A stretch of 64,000 nt of DNA from positions 1-64,000 of the forward strand of contig CACFGT010000003.1 of the NCBI GenBank assembly GCA_902565935.1, in the 5' to 3' direction. Under the pieces are notes generated by a model, which was not told the origin of the DNA, made no database searches, and saw nothing but the letters and a program-made list of their open reading frames with translations. The stretch comes from an uncultured Pelagibacteraceae bacterium (lineage in GTDB: Bacteria > Pseudomonadota > Alphaproteobacteria > Pelagibacterales > Pelagibacteraceae). This document shows positions 34,748 to 45,707 of the stretch, piece after piece (the first letter of the stretch is position 1; each line of letters opens with the position of its first letter). The translations under genes were made by a program, and so were the position numbers.

Positions 34748-36847
34748 ATGAAACTTATAAAAAAAATAACTTTCATAATCATTTTCCTCTCATTGAATTT
34801 TAATGCTTTTGGAGCTGTAAGTGGATTTGTTGACAACAAAGATATTGTTCAAAGAATTGCTCATGGGATAGCATTTAACGCAAATGGAACCAAAATGTTC
34901 ATCTCTGGCTCAAGCCAAAATAAAGTTTTGGAATTTGATTTAACAGTAGGTTTTGACGTCTCAACAGCTACGAAAAATTCTAACGAATGTACTCATTCAG
35001 ACGAAGATGAAGATGTAATTGGTTTAAAATTAAGTTCAGATGGAACTAAAATGTTTTTAATCGGTTCAGATTCTGAAGCAGAAGGAATAGAAGAGTATAA
35101 ATTAGATACTGCTTATGATGTCTCATCTTGTGACTTTGTGACTACACACTTTGAGGGAGAGATGAATATAAGAGATATTGCATTTAACAATAGTGGAACA
35201 AAATTATTTATCTATGATGGAACTGGGAATGACTTTATCAAAAAATATTCACTTACTAGCCCTTTTAATATTTCAAACGCTACTTTTGAGCAACAATCTA
35301 CCGGAACAAGTAACAAAACCTTTTCACAACTTGAAGGTAATCCACAGGGATTAGCATTCAGTTCTGATGGTTCTAAAATGTATATAACAGGACATGGAAA
35401 AGATAAAGTTCAAGAATTCAATTTAAGTACACCATTTGATTTATCTAATGTAACAAAAAAAGGGGGTTACGATGTTTCAGATGATGGAGTTGAGCAAGTT
35501 TCAGGTATAGCATTCAGTTCAGATGGTTTAAAAATGTTTGTTTTAGATTTTAAAACAGGCAATAAAACTGTTAGTGAATATAACTTAACTTGTGGTTTTG
35601 GAGTGATCAATTGTATCGATCCAACAGCAAATAAAGATGATGTTGCCTCTATTGAAACTCAGTCTGAAACTACGAAAAAACTTATACAGCATACAACTTA
35701 TCCAGTGCTCAATCGTATGGAATGGTTAAGACGAAATACTGGAAGAATAAATTTAACAAATCAAAATATAAAGTTCCAATTTAACAATGAAATTTTGAAT
35801 TCCTTATCAGATACTTTGATCCCTCTTTATCTTTCAAATGATAATTCAAATGATTTAAATGATCAAAATTCAAGCTGGTCTTTTTGGAGCGAAGGCACTA
35901 TCAGTATTGGTAAAGTTGGGGACGACTCAGCTTCCTCTGCAAAAAATATCAATACATCCGCAATCACACTTGGTGCAGATAAAAAAGGTGAAGATAATAT
36001 CATGAGAGGTATTGCATTAAGATTTGGTACTGATGATATAGATGTTGGTACTTTAGGAAGTGCACTTGATATGAGCTCTTTTGGTTTAACTTTTTACTCA
36101 AGTAAACCAAAGGGAGAACAAAGATTTACAGATCACTTATTAGGTATGAGTTTTATTAATTCTAATTTAATTAATAATAGTGGTTCTGCTTCAACAGATG
36201 GTGAAAGATACGGTGAACAATTATATGGTTCTTTAAGTTTAAGAGATACATTTTCAAAAAACCGATTAAATTTTACCCCTAAATTAAAGATTAATTATGG
36301 AATAACACATTTAGGAGCTTATAAAGAAACTGGATCTACAGGATTGAACTTAGAATATGAGGATCAATATATTGGAAACTTTACATCATCTTTAGGAACA
36401 AGTTTAGATAATACTTACGATTTTGAAGTTGGATCTTTTATTCCCTATTTTGATTTTGAGTATTATGCAGATATGAGTCCAGCTTCAAAACAAAAATTCT
36501 CTTATGTATCTAATGGTGAGAGTTTTACTTTAGAAAATATTGAGAGCTCTACTCATAATTTTTCGAGTGGTATTGGATTTGATTTTATCTCAGACAATGG
36601 ATTAACCTTAATGACGAAATATACTAGAGACCAAGCTCAAAACCATAAAAATGATAGTTTTATAATTGCTTTGGATTACAGAGGTTCTCAAAGGTCTTCT
36701 TATGCCATGTCTTTTCAAGATAGTTCAGCTCAGCTTTCACACAACAAAGAAATAGATGACTTCAAAATTAATATAGATAGCCATTATGATTTTTTTAAAG
36801 ATGACCCAGATTATGGAGTGTATTTAAAAATTTCTAATGTTAATTAA
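34748..36847 (+). CDS. Beta-propeller protein with autotransporter-like outer-membrane barrel
   Basis: 699 residues with a signal peptide (about 1-23). Five blade-like repeats of about 45-60 residues (near 38, 90, 142, 200 and 252) share the pattern G-IAFxxxGTKMFI, then E-F-L-x-x-FDxS. A linker of about 80 residues precedes a barrel-like C domain from about 375: WSFWSEGTISIGKV, RGIALRFGTDDIDVG and LDMSSFGLTFYSS resemble the autotransporter (type V) barrel. The passenger would then be a propeller shown at the cell surface, an uncommon choice since most are beta-helices. The last residue is asparagine rather than the usual aromatic. Target and function unknown. Confidence 0.75.
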   Translation: MKLIKKITFIIIFLSLNFNAFGAVSGFVDNKDIVQRIAHGIAFNANGTKMFISGSSQNKVLEFDLTVGFDVSTATKNSNECTHSDEDEDVIGLKLSSDGTKMFLIGSDSEAEGIEEYKLDTAYDVSSCDFVTTHFEGEMNIRDIAFNNSGTKLFIYDGTGNDFIKKYSLTSPFNISNATFEQQSTGTSNKTFSQLEGNPQGLAFSSDGSKMYITGHGKDKVQEFNLSTPFDLSNVTKKGGYDVSDDGVEQVSGIAFSSDGLKMFVLDFKTGNKTVSEYNLTCGFGVINCIDPTANKDDVASIETQSETTKKLIQHTTYPVLNRMEWLRRNTGRINLTNQNIKFQFNNEILNSLSDTLIPLYLSNDNSNDLNDQNSSWSFWSEGTISIGKVGDDSASSAKNINTSAITLGADKKGEDNIMRGIALRFGTDDIDVGTLGSALDMSSFGLTFYSSKPKGEQRFTDHLLGMSFINSNLINNSGSASTDGERYGEQLYGSLSLRDTFSKNRLNFTPKLKINYGITHLGAYKETGSTGLNLEYEDQYIGNFTSSLGTSLDNTYDFEVGSFIPYFDFEYYADMSPASKQKFSYVSNGESFTLENIESSTHNFSSGIGFDFISDNGLTLMTKYTRDQAQNHKNDSFIIALDYRGSQRSSYAMSFQDSSAQLSHNKEIDDFKINIDSHYDFFKDDPDYGVYLKISNVN

Positions 36848-37674
36848 TTTTTAAAATAATTAGACTTAATTTTATTAGCTAAATCTAGGTATATTTTAGA
36901 AATTCTATTTTCTGGATTACTCTCTACAATTGGTTTTCCTTGATCTCCAGATTTACCAACTTCAGGATCAATAGGTATTTCACCTAAGAATTCTTTATTA
37001 AATTCTTCTGCTGTTCTTTTAACTCCACCTTCACCAAAAATTGCATATTTTTTTCCATCCTCTCCAGTAAAAGAACTCATATTGTCAATTAATCCTAAAA
37101 TTTGAACTCCAAGTTTATCAAACATTTTAATTCCTCTTTTAACATCTAATAAAGCTACTTCTTGAGGGGTTGAAACTATAATTGCACCATCCATTTTTAT
37201 CTCTTGTGAAAATGTTAATTGGGTATCACCTGTGCCTGGAGGCATATCAACAATTATAAAATCCAAATCTTTCCAATTTACTTTTTGAGTGAATGTTTTA
37301 ATTGCACTTGTTACCATAGGACCTCGCCAGATCATGGGAGTTTGTTGATCAGCTAAAAATCCAATCGACATACATTGAATATCATATTTCATAATAGGCT
37401 CTAACTTTTGACCATCACTTTTAGGTTTTTCATTAATACCAAACATTTTTGGTATTGATGGTCCATATATATCAGCATCTAAAAGACCAACTTTGCATCC
37501 AATTTTTTTTAAAGCCAAAGCTAAGTTAGTGGCAAATGTAGATTTACCCACTCCTCCTTTAGCACTTGAGATTGCTATGGTAAATTTCGTTCCAATGATC
37601 GGATTTTTTTTAAAAACCTTAGGTTCTAGCTTACTTTTCATTGCGGCACTAAGTTCAGGCTTTTTATCGGTCAT
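36844..37674 (-). CDS. mrp: Mrp/ApbC-family P-loop ATPase, iron-sulfur carrier type
   Basis: 276 residues. The deviant Walker A is SSAKGGVGKST near residue 34; DADIYGPSIPKMFG, DFIIVDMPPGTGDTQLT and IVSTPQEVALLDVKRG are Mrp motifs. The N-terminal MIP18 (DUF59) domain is absent. The CxxC that usually bridges an iron-sulfur cluster in the dimer is also missing: the place after DNMSSF reads TGEDGKKYAIFGEGG. Its 3' end overlaps the convergent propeller gene by four bases. Confidence 0.9.
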   Translation of the reverse strand: MTDKKPELSAAMKSKLEPKVFKKNPIIGTKFTIAISSAKGGVGKSTFATNLALALKKIGCKVGLLDADIYGPSIPKMFGINEKPKSDGQKLEPIMKYDIQCMSIGFLADQQTPMIWRGPMVTSAIKTFTQKVNWKDLDFIIVDMPPGTGDTQLTFSQEIKMDGAIIVSTPQEVALLDVKRGIKMFDKLGVQILGLIDNMSSFTGEDGKKYAIFGEGGVKRTAEEFNKEFLGEIPIDPEVGKSGDQGKPIVESNPENRISKIYLDLANKIKSNYFKN

Positions 37675-37724
37675 AAATTGATCTTAACTTGTTTTTAGTA
37701 AATTAGACACTATATAGATAGTGT

Positions 37725-38828
37725 ATGTCGGACGATTTTCAACAAAGAGGCGGAAGTCCCTGGGGAAGACCACCAGGAGGAGGAGGCGGTAATGGTTCCG
37801 GCAGAGGACCAACTCCACCTGATATCGATAAAATCATAAGAGAATTTCAAGAAAAAATAAAAAAATTTTTACCAGGTGGTAGTTCATCTGGAGGAAAACA
37901 AGCAATATTAGTTTTATTAATTTTAGGTTTTGTGTGGTTAGCAAGCGGTCTTTATAGAGTGTTACCAGACGAGCAAGGTGTAGTTTTAAGGTTTGGAAAA
38001 TTTGTCAAGACAACACAACCAGGATTAAATTATCATATTCCTTTTCCAGTAGAGTCAGTTTTAACTCCTAAAGTAACAAAGGTTAATAGAATTGATATTG
38101 GTTTTAGATCTGAGAGAGATAGTGGATTTTCTTCATCTGGTGGAGTAGCTGATGTACCACAAGAAAGTTTGATGTTAACTGGTGATGAAAATATTGTGAA
38201 CATAGATTTTTCAGTTTTTTGGGTAATTAAAGATGCAGGTAATTTCTTATTTAAAATTCAAGATCCTGAAGGTACAGTAAAAGCAGCTGCTGAAACTGCA
38301 ATGAGAGAAGTTATTGCAAGATCAGATATTCAACCTATTTTAACTGAAGGAAGATCATTAATTGAAACTGACACTCAAGAAATTATTCAAAAAATTTTAG
38401 ATGAATACACTAGTGGTATTCAAATCACTCAAGTTCAAACCCAAAAAGCTGACCCACCAGATCAAGTTATTGATGCATTTAGAGATGTGCAAGCAGCAAG
38501 AGCTGATATGGAGCGATCGAAAAATGAAGCTGAGGCTTACGCTAACGATGTAATTCCAAGAGCACGGGGTGAAGCTGCAAAAATATTACAAGCTGCAGAA
38601 GCGTATAAGAAAGAAGTTGTAGCAAAGGCTGAAGGTGAAGCTAGCAGGTTCCTCGCAATTTATAATGAATATAAAAATGCAAAATCTGTAACACAAGAAA
38701 GAATGTACTTAGAGACAATGGAAAAAGTTTTAGCTGATATTGATAAGGTAATTATTGAAAAAAATGCGGGTTCAGGTGTTGTACCATATTTACCATTACC
38801 TGAATTAAAAAAGAAAGTGACTAACTAA
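37725..38828 (+). CDS. hflK: HflK, FtsH protease modulator
   Basis: 367 residues: glycine/proline-rich cytosolic N terminus (GGSPWGRPPGGGGGNGSGRG), a membrane helix (about 62-79), then the SPFH/band 7 domain (DEQGVVLRFGKF, PGLNYHIPFP) and a long alanine-rich helix (ARADMERSKNEAEAYANDV). HflK and HflC form a cage around FtsH that limits its access to membrane substrates. Followed at once by hflC. Confidence 0.96.
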   Translation: MSDDFQQRGGSPWGRPPGGGGGNGSGRGPTPPDIDKIIREFQEKIKKFLPGGSSSGGKQAILVLLILGFVWLASGLYRVLPDEQGVVLRFGKFVKTTQPGLNYHIPFPVESVLTPKVTKVNRIDIGFRSERDSGFSSSGGVADVPQESLMLTGDENIVNIDFSVFWVIKDAGNFLFKIQDPEGTVKAAAETAMREVIARSDIQPILTEGRSLIETDTQEIIQKILDEYTSGIQITQVQTQKADPPDQVIDAFRDVQAARADMERSKNEAEAYANDVIPRARGEAAKILQAAEAYKKEVVAKAEGEASRFLAIYNEYKNAKSVTQERMYLETMEKVLADIDKVIIEKNAGSGVVPYLPLPELKKKVTN

Positions 38829-38829
38829 A

Positions 38830-39708
38830 ATGAATAATATTAGTAAAGTAATAGCTGGTTTAATAGTTGCAGTTTTGGTTGTTGCATTCTTCTCGATCTT
38901 TATAGTAAAAGAGGTCAACCAAGCTATTGTACTACAATTTGGTGATCCAAAAAGAATAATTTTAAAACCAGGATTAAATTTTAAAATTCCATTTATTCAA
39001 AACGTAGTCTACTTAGATAAAAGAATTTTAAATCTTGATACTCCTCCAGAAGAGGTTATTGCTTCAGATCAGAAAAGATTAATTGTTGATGCGTTTGCAA
39101 GATTTCAAATTGTAGACCCTCTAAAGTTTTATATTTCAGTTGGAAATGAAAGAGTTGCGAGATCAAGATTAGCAACAATTATCAATTCAAGAATAAGAAA
39201 TGTACTTGGTCAGCAAGAATTACAAACATTATTATCAGAGGATAGAACTAAACAAATGGCTCTAATTCAAGAGGGAGTTAATACCGAAGCTGAAAATTTT
39301 GGAATTAAAATTGTAGATGTAAGAATTAAAAGAGCAGACCTTCCTCAAGCTAACAGTGATGCAATTTTTAGAAGAATGCAAACTGAAAGGGAGCGAGAAG
39401 CAAAAGAATTTAGAGCAAGAGGAGCAGAGATGGCAGTCACCATAACATCAACTGCTGATAAAGAAGTAACAGTCATATTGGCGGATGCTCAAAAAAAATC
39501 AGAGATTATGAAAGGTGAAGGAGATGGTAAAAGAAATAATATCTTTGCTGCAGCGTTTGGACAGGATCCAGAATTTTTTGCATTTTATAGAGCAATGCAA
39601 GCTTATGAAAAAGCTCTGATAGGTGGAGAGACGTCTTTAATATTATCACCTGATAGTGAATTTTTTAAATTTTTTGGAAACATAAAACAGCCTACTAAAC
39701 CAGAGTAA
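38830..39708 (+). CDS. hflC: HflC, FtsH protease modulator
   Basis: 292 residues: membrane helix (about 8-25), then the SPFH domain (VNQAIVLQFGDPKRII, PGLNFKIPFIQNVVYLDKR) and the conserved IKRADLPQANSDAIFRRMQ helix. It is the partner of HflK one base upstream and shares its role in a complex with FtsH. The FtsH gene is not in the window. Confidence 0.96.
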   Translation: MNNISKVIAGLIVAVLVVAFFSIFIVKEVNQAIVLQFGDPKRIILKPGLNFKIPFIQNVVYLDKRILNLDTPPEEVIASDQKRLIVDAFARFQIVDPLKFYISVGNERVARSRLATIINSRIRNVLGQQELQTLLSEDRTKQMALIQEGVNTEAENFGIKIVDVRIKRADLPQANSDAIFRRMQTEREREAKEFRARGAEMAVTITSTADKEVTVILADAQKKSEIMKGEGDGKRNNIFAAAFGQDPEFFAFYRAMQAYEKALIGGETSLILSPDSEFFKFFGNIKQPTKPE

Positions 39709-39715
39709 TTTTTAT

Positions 39716-39901
39716 ATGAAGGAGCTGATCATAGCCTTCGGTCTATTCTTATTTATAGAAGGCATTTTATATGCCATATTTCCATCAAAAATGAAAAGTA
39801 TGTTGAAAAAGTTAGAATTAATACAAGCTAATCAGTTAAGAATAGGTGGATTAATTTTTGCAATAATTGGATTTGTTATAATTTATTATACAAAAAATTA
39901 A
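39716..39901 (+). CDS. DUF2065 small membrane protein (YjeT-like)
   Basis: 61 residues with two hydrophobic segments (about 3-20 and 44-58) and the DUF2065 pattern FLFIEGILYAIFPSKMK and LRIGGLIFAIIGF. The function is unknown, but this family is regularly found beside hflC, as here (7-base gap), and before degQ (one base). An accessory role with the HflKC complex is an inference from context. Confidence 0.85.
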   Translation: MKELIIAFGLFLFIEGILYAIFPSKMKSMLKKLELIQANQLRIGGLIFAIIGFVIIYYTKN

Positions 39902-39902
39902 G

Positions 39903-41312
39903 ATGTATATGATCAAAAGATTAATATTTACTTTTATTCTAATTTTCGCTTTTCCTGTAAATTCCTTCTCAAAAAGTGTTCCTGCATCTTTTGCAGATCT
40001 AGCTGAAAAATTAATGCCATCAGTTGTAAACATTTCAACAACTCAAACTGTTGTTACTAGAAGTAATCCATTTCCTGGTTTTCAATTTCCACCAGGATCT
40101 CCTTTTGGGGACATGTTTAAAGAATTTGGTACACCACAAGAGAGACAAACATCTGCTTTAGGATCTGGATTTATAATAGATGCAAAAGGTTTAGTAGTAA
40201 CAAACAATCATGTAATTCAAGATGCAGAGGATATAATTGTTAGAGTTAATGGTGATAAAGAATACGAGGCAAAAGTAATTGGTGCTGACCCTTTATCAGA
40301 TATTGCAGTTTTACAATTACAAACTAATGAAAAGTTTACTCCAGTAAAATTTGGAGACTCTGATAAAGCAAGAATTGGTGATTGGGTGATTGCAATTGGA
40401 AATCCTTTTGGCTTAGGTGGAACAGTAACTTCTGGAATAATTTCAGCAAGAAATAGATCAATAGGATTATCAAGATATGAAGATTATATTCAAACTGATG
40501 CCTCTATAAATTCTGGAAACTCAGGGGGGCCACTGTTTGACATGAATGGAGATGTAATTGGAATCAACACTGCCATATTGGGTAGAAGTGGTTCAATAGG
40601 TATTGGTTTTTCAATACCAGCTAATAGTGCAAAAATTGTAATAGATCAATTAATTGAATTTGGTGAAACTAAAAGAGGTTGGCTGGGAGTTAGAATTCAA
40701 GATGTTACAAAAGAAATAGCTGAAGTAGAAAAATTAGACAAAGCCAGAGGAGCTTTAGTAGCAAGTGTCGCTGAAAATAGTCCATCAGATAAAGCGGGTG
40801 TAAAAGCTGGCGATATTATTCTTGAGTTTGATGGAGAACCAATTCAACAAATGAAAGAACTTCCGATTATTGTAGCAAGAACAGAAGTTGGAAAAAAAGT
40901 GAAAGTAAAAATTTGGAGAGATAAAAAAGAAATTGAAAAAAAAATTACACTTGGAAGATTGGAAACATCTGAAGATTTTAAAGTTGCTGATCAAAAACAA
41001 CCTTCAAAAGAAACTGAAATTAAAGAATTAAAGATCTCTGTGAAAAAATTATCAAAAGAAGATATACAGTCACGAAATTTACCAAATCAAACTACTGGTC
41101 TAATTATAACAAAAATTGAAAACGACAGTCCGTTAGCAAACTCTATTGAAGTAAATAGTATTATTTTGGAAGCTCAGAAGAAAAAAATAAGATCAATAAA
41201 TGATTTTACTCAAGTTATAAAACAGGTTTTAAATAGCAATCAAAAAACCATTTTATTGGTAATCTACAACAGTCAAAATCAAAGAAGATATATAGGTATT
41301 AAATTAGATTAA
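39903..41312 (+). CDS. degQ: DegP/DegQ-type periplasmic serine protease with two PDZ domains
   Basis: 469 residues. Signal peptide about 1-24. The trypsin-like triad is H103 (VVTNNHV), D133 (PLSDIAV) and S207 (GNSGGP). PDZ1 follows GWLGVRIQDVT and PDZ2 begins near LKISVKKLSKEDI. Such proteases refold or degrade damaged periplasmic proteins. The arrangement hflK-hflC-DUF2065-degQ with gaps of 1-7 bases makes a membrane and envelope quality-control operon. An alternative ATG at 39909 removes two residues. Confidence 0.95.
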   Translation: MYMIKRLIFTFILIFAFPVNSFSKSVPASFADLAEKLMPSVVNISTTQTVVTRSNPFPGFQFPPGSPFGDMFKEFGTPQERQTSALGSGFIIDAKGLVVTNNHVIQDAEDIIVRVNGDKEYEAKVIGADPLSDIAVLQLQTNEKFTPVKFGDSDKARIGDWVIAIGNPFGLGGTVTSGIISARNRSIGLSRYEDYIQTDASINSGNSGGPLFDMNGDVIGINTAILGRSGSIGIGFSIPANSAKIVIDQLIEFGETKRGWLGVRIQDVTKEIAEVEKLDKARGALVASVAENSPSDKAGVKAGDIILEFDGEPIQQMKELPIIVARTEVGKKVKVKIWRDKKEIEKKITLGRLETSEDFKVADQKQPSKETEIKELKISVKKLSKEDIQSRNLPNQTTGLIITKIENDSPLANSIEVNSIILEAQKKKIRSINDFTQVIKQVLNSNQKTILLVIYNSQNQRRYIGIKLD

Positions 41313-41314
41313 TT

Positions 41315-42223
41315 ATGGATTTTAAATCCAAAATTGTTTTAATTTATGGACCAACAGCATCAGGTAAATCAATTTTTTCTGTAAGACTTGCAAAAAAAAT
41401 TAATGGTGAAATTATTAATGCAGACAGCATGCAAGTTTATAAAGATCTTAAGATCTTATCTGCAAGACCATTAAAAAAGAATTACCAAAAAATAAAGCAT
41501 CATTTGTATGGTTTTATAAGCGCAAAAAAAAATTTTTCTTCAGGAGATTGGCTAAAATTAACAAAGAAAAAAATTTTCGATATAAGAAAAAGAAAAAAAA
41601 TACCAATTCTTGTTGGTGGAACAGGTCTATATTTTAAAGCCTTAACTGACGGTCTAGTTAATATTCCAAATATTCCAATAAAACATAGAAAACAGATAAG
41701 AATTTTATATAAAAAACTAGGATCTAAAAAGTTTTATTCAAAATTAATAAAATTAGACCCTTTAGTAAGAGGTAAAATTAATCCATCAGATCCGCAAAGG
41801 GCTATACGCGCTTATGAAATAAAATTATTTACTAAAAGATCTATGTATGAATGGTTTAAAAATACTAAGTCAGACTATGAAAAAGATGACTTTTATAAAA
41901 TTTATATAGACTTTCCGAGAGATAGGCTCATTAAGAGAATTCATGCTCGAACAACAGATATGATAAATCGAGGAGCAATAATGGAGGTAAAAAAATTTTT
42001 AAAATTAAAAATTCAGTCATCAAAAACTGCTCATAAAGCAATTGGGATCCAAGAAATTAGGGAATTTCTTAATAAAAAGATCGAGATTTCAGAGGTTATT
42101 GAGAGAATATCAATTAAGACCAGACAATATGCTAAAAGACAGGTTACCTGGGCAAGGGGGAACATGTTTGATTGGAACAAAATTAACTCAAACGCTCTCA
42201 ATAAATTTTTAAAAAAAATTTAG
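41315..42223 (+). CDS. miaA: MiaA, tRNA dimethylallyltransferase
   Basis: 302 residues. P-loop IYGPTASGKS at 10-19, then NADSMQVYKDL, ILVGGTGLYFKAL, DPQRAIRAYEI and RQYAKRQVTWARG. The enzyme adds dimethylallyl to A37 of tRNAs that read codons starting with U. It begins two bases after degQ and is probably co-transcribed with it. Confidence 0.96.
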   Translation: MDFKSKIVLIYGPTASGKSIFSVRLAKKINGEIINADSMQVYKDLKILSARPLKKNYQKIKHHLYGFISAKKNFSSGDWLKLTKKKIFDIRKRKKIPILVGGTGLYFKALTDGLVNIPNIPIKHRKQIRILYKKLGSKKFYSKLIKLDPLVRGKINPSDPQRAIRAYEIKLFTKRSMYEWFKNTKSDYEKDDFYKIYIDFPRDRLIKRIHARTTDMINRGAIMEVKKFLKLKIQSSKTAHKAIGIQEIREFLNKKIEISEVIERISIKTRQYAKRQVTWARGNMFDWNKINSNALNKFLKKI

Positions 42224-42240
42224 ATATTACTCACTTAGCC

Positions 42241-42270
42241 TTGACCAATCAGCACAACTTCAGCTAGATT
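42241..42270 (+). promoter_or_regulatory. Possible ilvB promoter giving a leaderless message
   Basis: TTGACC (42241-42246), an 18-base spacer and TAGATT (42265-42270) end seven bases before the ilvB ATG (42277). If used, transcription would start at or next to the start codon, and no ribosome site is visible. Weak by sequence alone. Confidence 0.3.
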
Positions 42271-42276
42271 GGATGA

Positions 42277-44043
42277 ATGTCTAAATTATTTACAGGAGCT
42301 GAAATCGTATTTAAATGCCTTGAAGATCAAGGAGTAGATTTTATTTTTGGATATCCTGGGGGTGCAGTTTTACCTATTTATGATGAGTTAAAAAATCATA
42401 GTTCAATAAAACATATTTTAGTTAGACACGAACAAGGTGCAGGTCATGCAGCAGAAGGGTATGCAAGATCATCAGGAAAACCTGGTGTAGTTTTAGTTAC
42501 TTCTGGTCCAGGAGCAACAAATGTTGTAACTGCTTTAACAGATGCTTACATGGATTCAGTTCCATTGGTATGTATTTCAGGACAAGTACCAACACATTTA
42601 ATTGGCACAGACGCTTTTCAAGAATGCGACACTACAGGAATAACTAGACCGTGTACAAAACATAATTGGTTAGTAAAAGATATCAAAGATTTATCAAAAA
42701 CTCTTCACGAAGCTTTTCGAGTTGCCACAACAGGAAGACCCGGTCCAGTTCTTGTCGACATTCCAAAAGATATACAGTTTGCAAAAACAAATTATTCAAA
42801 ACCCAAACCTGTAAAAAAACTTAATGGGAAATCAATTAACTATTTTTCTCAAAGAGACATAGATGAATTAATTAATCTAATGAATAAATCAAAAAGACCA
42901 ATTATTTATTCTGGTGGTGGTGTAATAAATTCAGGTCCAGAGGCAAGCGATGTATTGAGAGAGTTAGTTCAATTAACTGGGTTTCCAATTACTTCAACCT
43001 TACAAGGCTTAGGTGCATATCCTGGTGATGATAATCAATTTTTAGGAATGTTAGGAATGCATGGAACTTATGAAGCTAATAACGCTATGCATGATTGTGA
43101 TTTACTTATTAATATTGGAGCAAGATTTGATGATAGAATAACAGGTAAGATCGATGAGTTTTCCCCGAAATCGAAGAAAGTACATATCGATATAGATCCA
43201 TCATCAATAAATAAAATTATTAAAGTTGATTTATCACTTGTGGGTGATGTTAAAGATGTTTTGAAAGGCATTAATAAAACATTAAAAAAGAAAAATATGA
43301 ATTTGAATAAATCAAACAAACATCAAATATCAAAGTGGTGGGAACAAATTCAAAAATGGCGAACTAAAAACTCTCTACACTTCAATAACAGTGATGAAAC
43401 AATTAAACCACAACATGCAGTGCAGAGACTGTATGAACTTACCAAACATAAAGATACATTTGTTACCACTGAAGTCGGTCAACATCAAATGTGGGCTGCC
43501 CAACATTATAAATTCAATAAACCAAACCGTTGGATGACTTCTGGCGGCTTAGGAACTATGGGATACGGCCTTCCAGCAGCTGTTGGGGTTCAAATAGCTC
43601 ATCCTAAAAAATTAGTTATTGATATCGCTGGGGAAGCATCTGTTTTGATGACAATGCAAGAAATGTCGACTGCGGTCCAATATAATCTACCAATTAAAAT
43701 TTTCATTTTGAATAATCAATACATGGGAATGGTAAGACAATGGCAAGAATTACTTCATGAAAAAAATTATTCAGAAAGTTATTCAGAAGCTTTACCAGAC
43801 TTTATTAAATTAGCTGAAGCTTATGGTTGCAAAGGTATAAAAGCTGAAACACCGAGTGAGCTTGATGAAAAGATTAATGAAATGGTTCAATTTGATGGAC
43901 CTGTGATTTTTGATTGTCGTGTAGATCCTAATGAAAATTGTTTTCCAATGATCCCTTCGGGAAAACCTCACAATCAAATGATATTAGGACCTTCTGAAAA
44001 AGAAGAGAACAAAATTACAGGCAAAGGCAAAGCTTTAGTTTAG
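42277..44043 (+). CDS. ilvB: Acetolactate synthase, large catalytic subunit
   Basis: 588 residues. FGYPGGAVLPIYDEL and HEQGAGHAAEGYARSSG form the N-terminal thiamine-diphosphate contacts, with the conserved glutamate in RHEQG. LVTSGPGATNVVTA follows, and the cofactor/magnesium segment is DIAGEASVLMTMQEM...NNQYMG, the alphaproteobacterial form. The enzyme joins pyruvates to acetolactate, or pyruvate with 2-oxobutyrate, at the start of valine, leucine and isoleucine synthesis. ilvH follows after two bases. Confidence 0.97.
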   Translation: MSKLFTGAEIVFKCLEDQGVDFIFGYPGGAVLPIYDELKNHSSIKHILVRHEQGAGHAAEGYARSSGKPGVVLVTSGPGATNVVTALTDAYMDSVPLVCISGQVPTHLIGTDAFQECDTTGITRPCTKHNWLVKDIKDLSKTLHEAFRVATTGRPGPVLVDIPKDIQFAKTNYSKPKPVKKLNGKSINYFSQRDIDELINLMNKSKRPIIYSGGGVINSGPEASDVLRELVQLTGFPITSTLQGLGAYPGDDNQFLGMLGMHGTYEANNAMHDCDLLINIGARFDDRITGKIDEFSPKSKKVHIDIDPSSINKIIKVDLSLVGDVKDVLKGINKTLKKKNMNLNKSNKHQISKWWEQIQKWRTKNSLHFNNSDETIKPQHAVQRLYELTKHKDTFVTTEVGQHQMWAAQHYKFNKPNRWMTSGGLGTMGYGLPAAVGVQIAHPKKLVIDIAGEASVLMTMQEMSTAVQYNLPIKIFILNNQYMGMVRQWQELLHEKNYSESYSEALPDFIKLAEAYGCKGIKAETPSELDEKINEMVQFDGPVIFDCRVDPNENCFPMIPSGKPHNQMILGPSEKEENKITGKGKALV

Positions 44044-44045
44044 AT

Positions 44046-45631
<1,586 letters not shown>

Positions 45632-45656
45632 TAAAATAGTTTTTTTTATAAATATT

Positions 45657-45684
45657 TTGCAATTTCTAATATAGATTGTATTAT
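45657..45684 (+). promoter_or_regulatory. Candidate leuA promoter
   Basis: TTGCAA (45657-45662), a 16-base spacer and TATTAT (45679-45684) lie in the 76-base gap between ilvC and leuA. Transcription would begin near 45691, leaving a leader of about 17 bases. No attenuator-like leader peptide is present in the gap. Confidence 0.45.
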
Positions 45685-45707
45685 ACTTTTTCCAAATTTA
45701 TAAAGTT

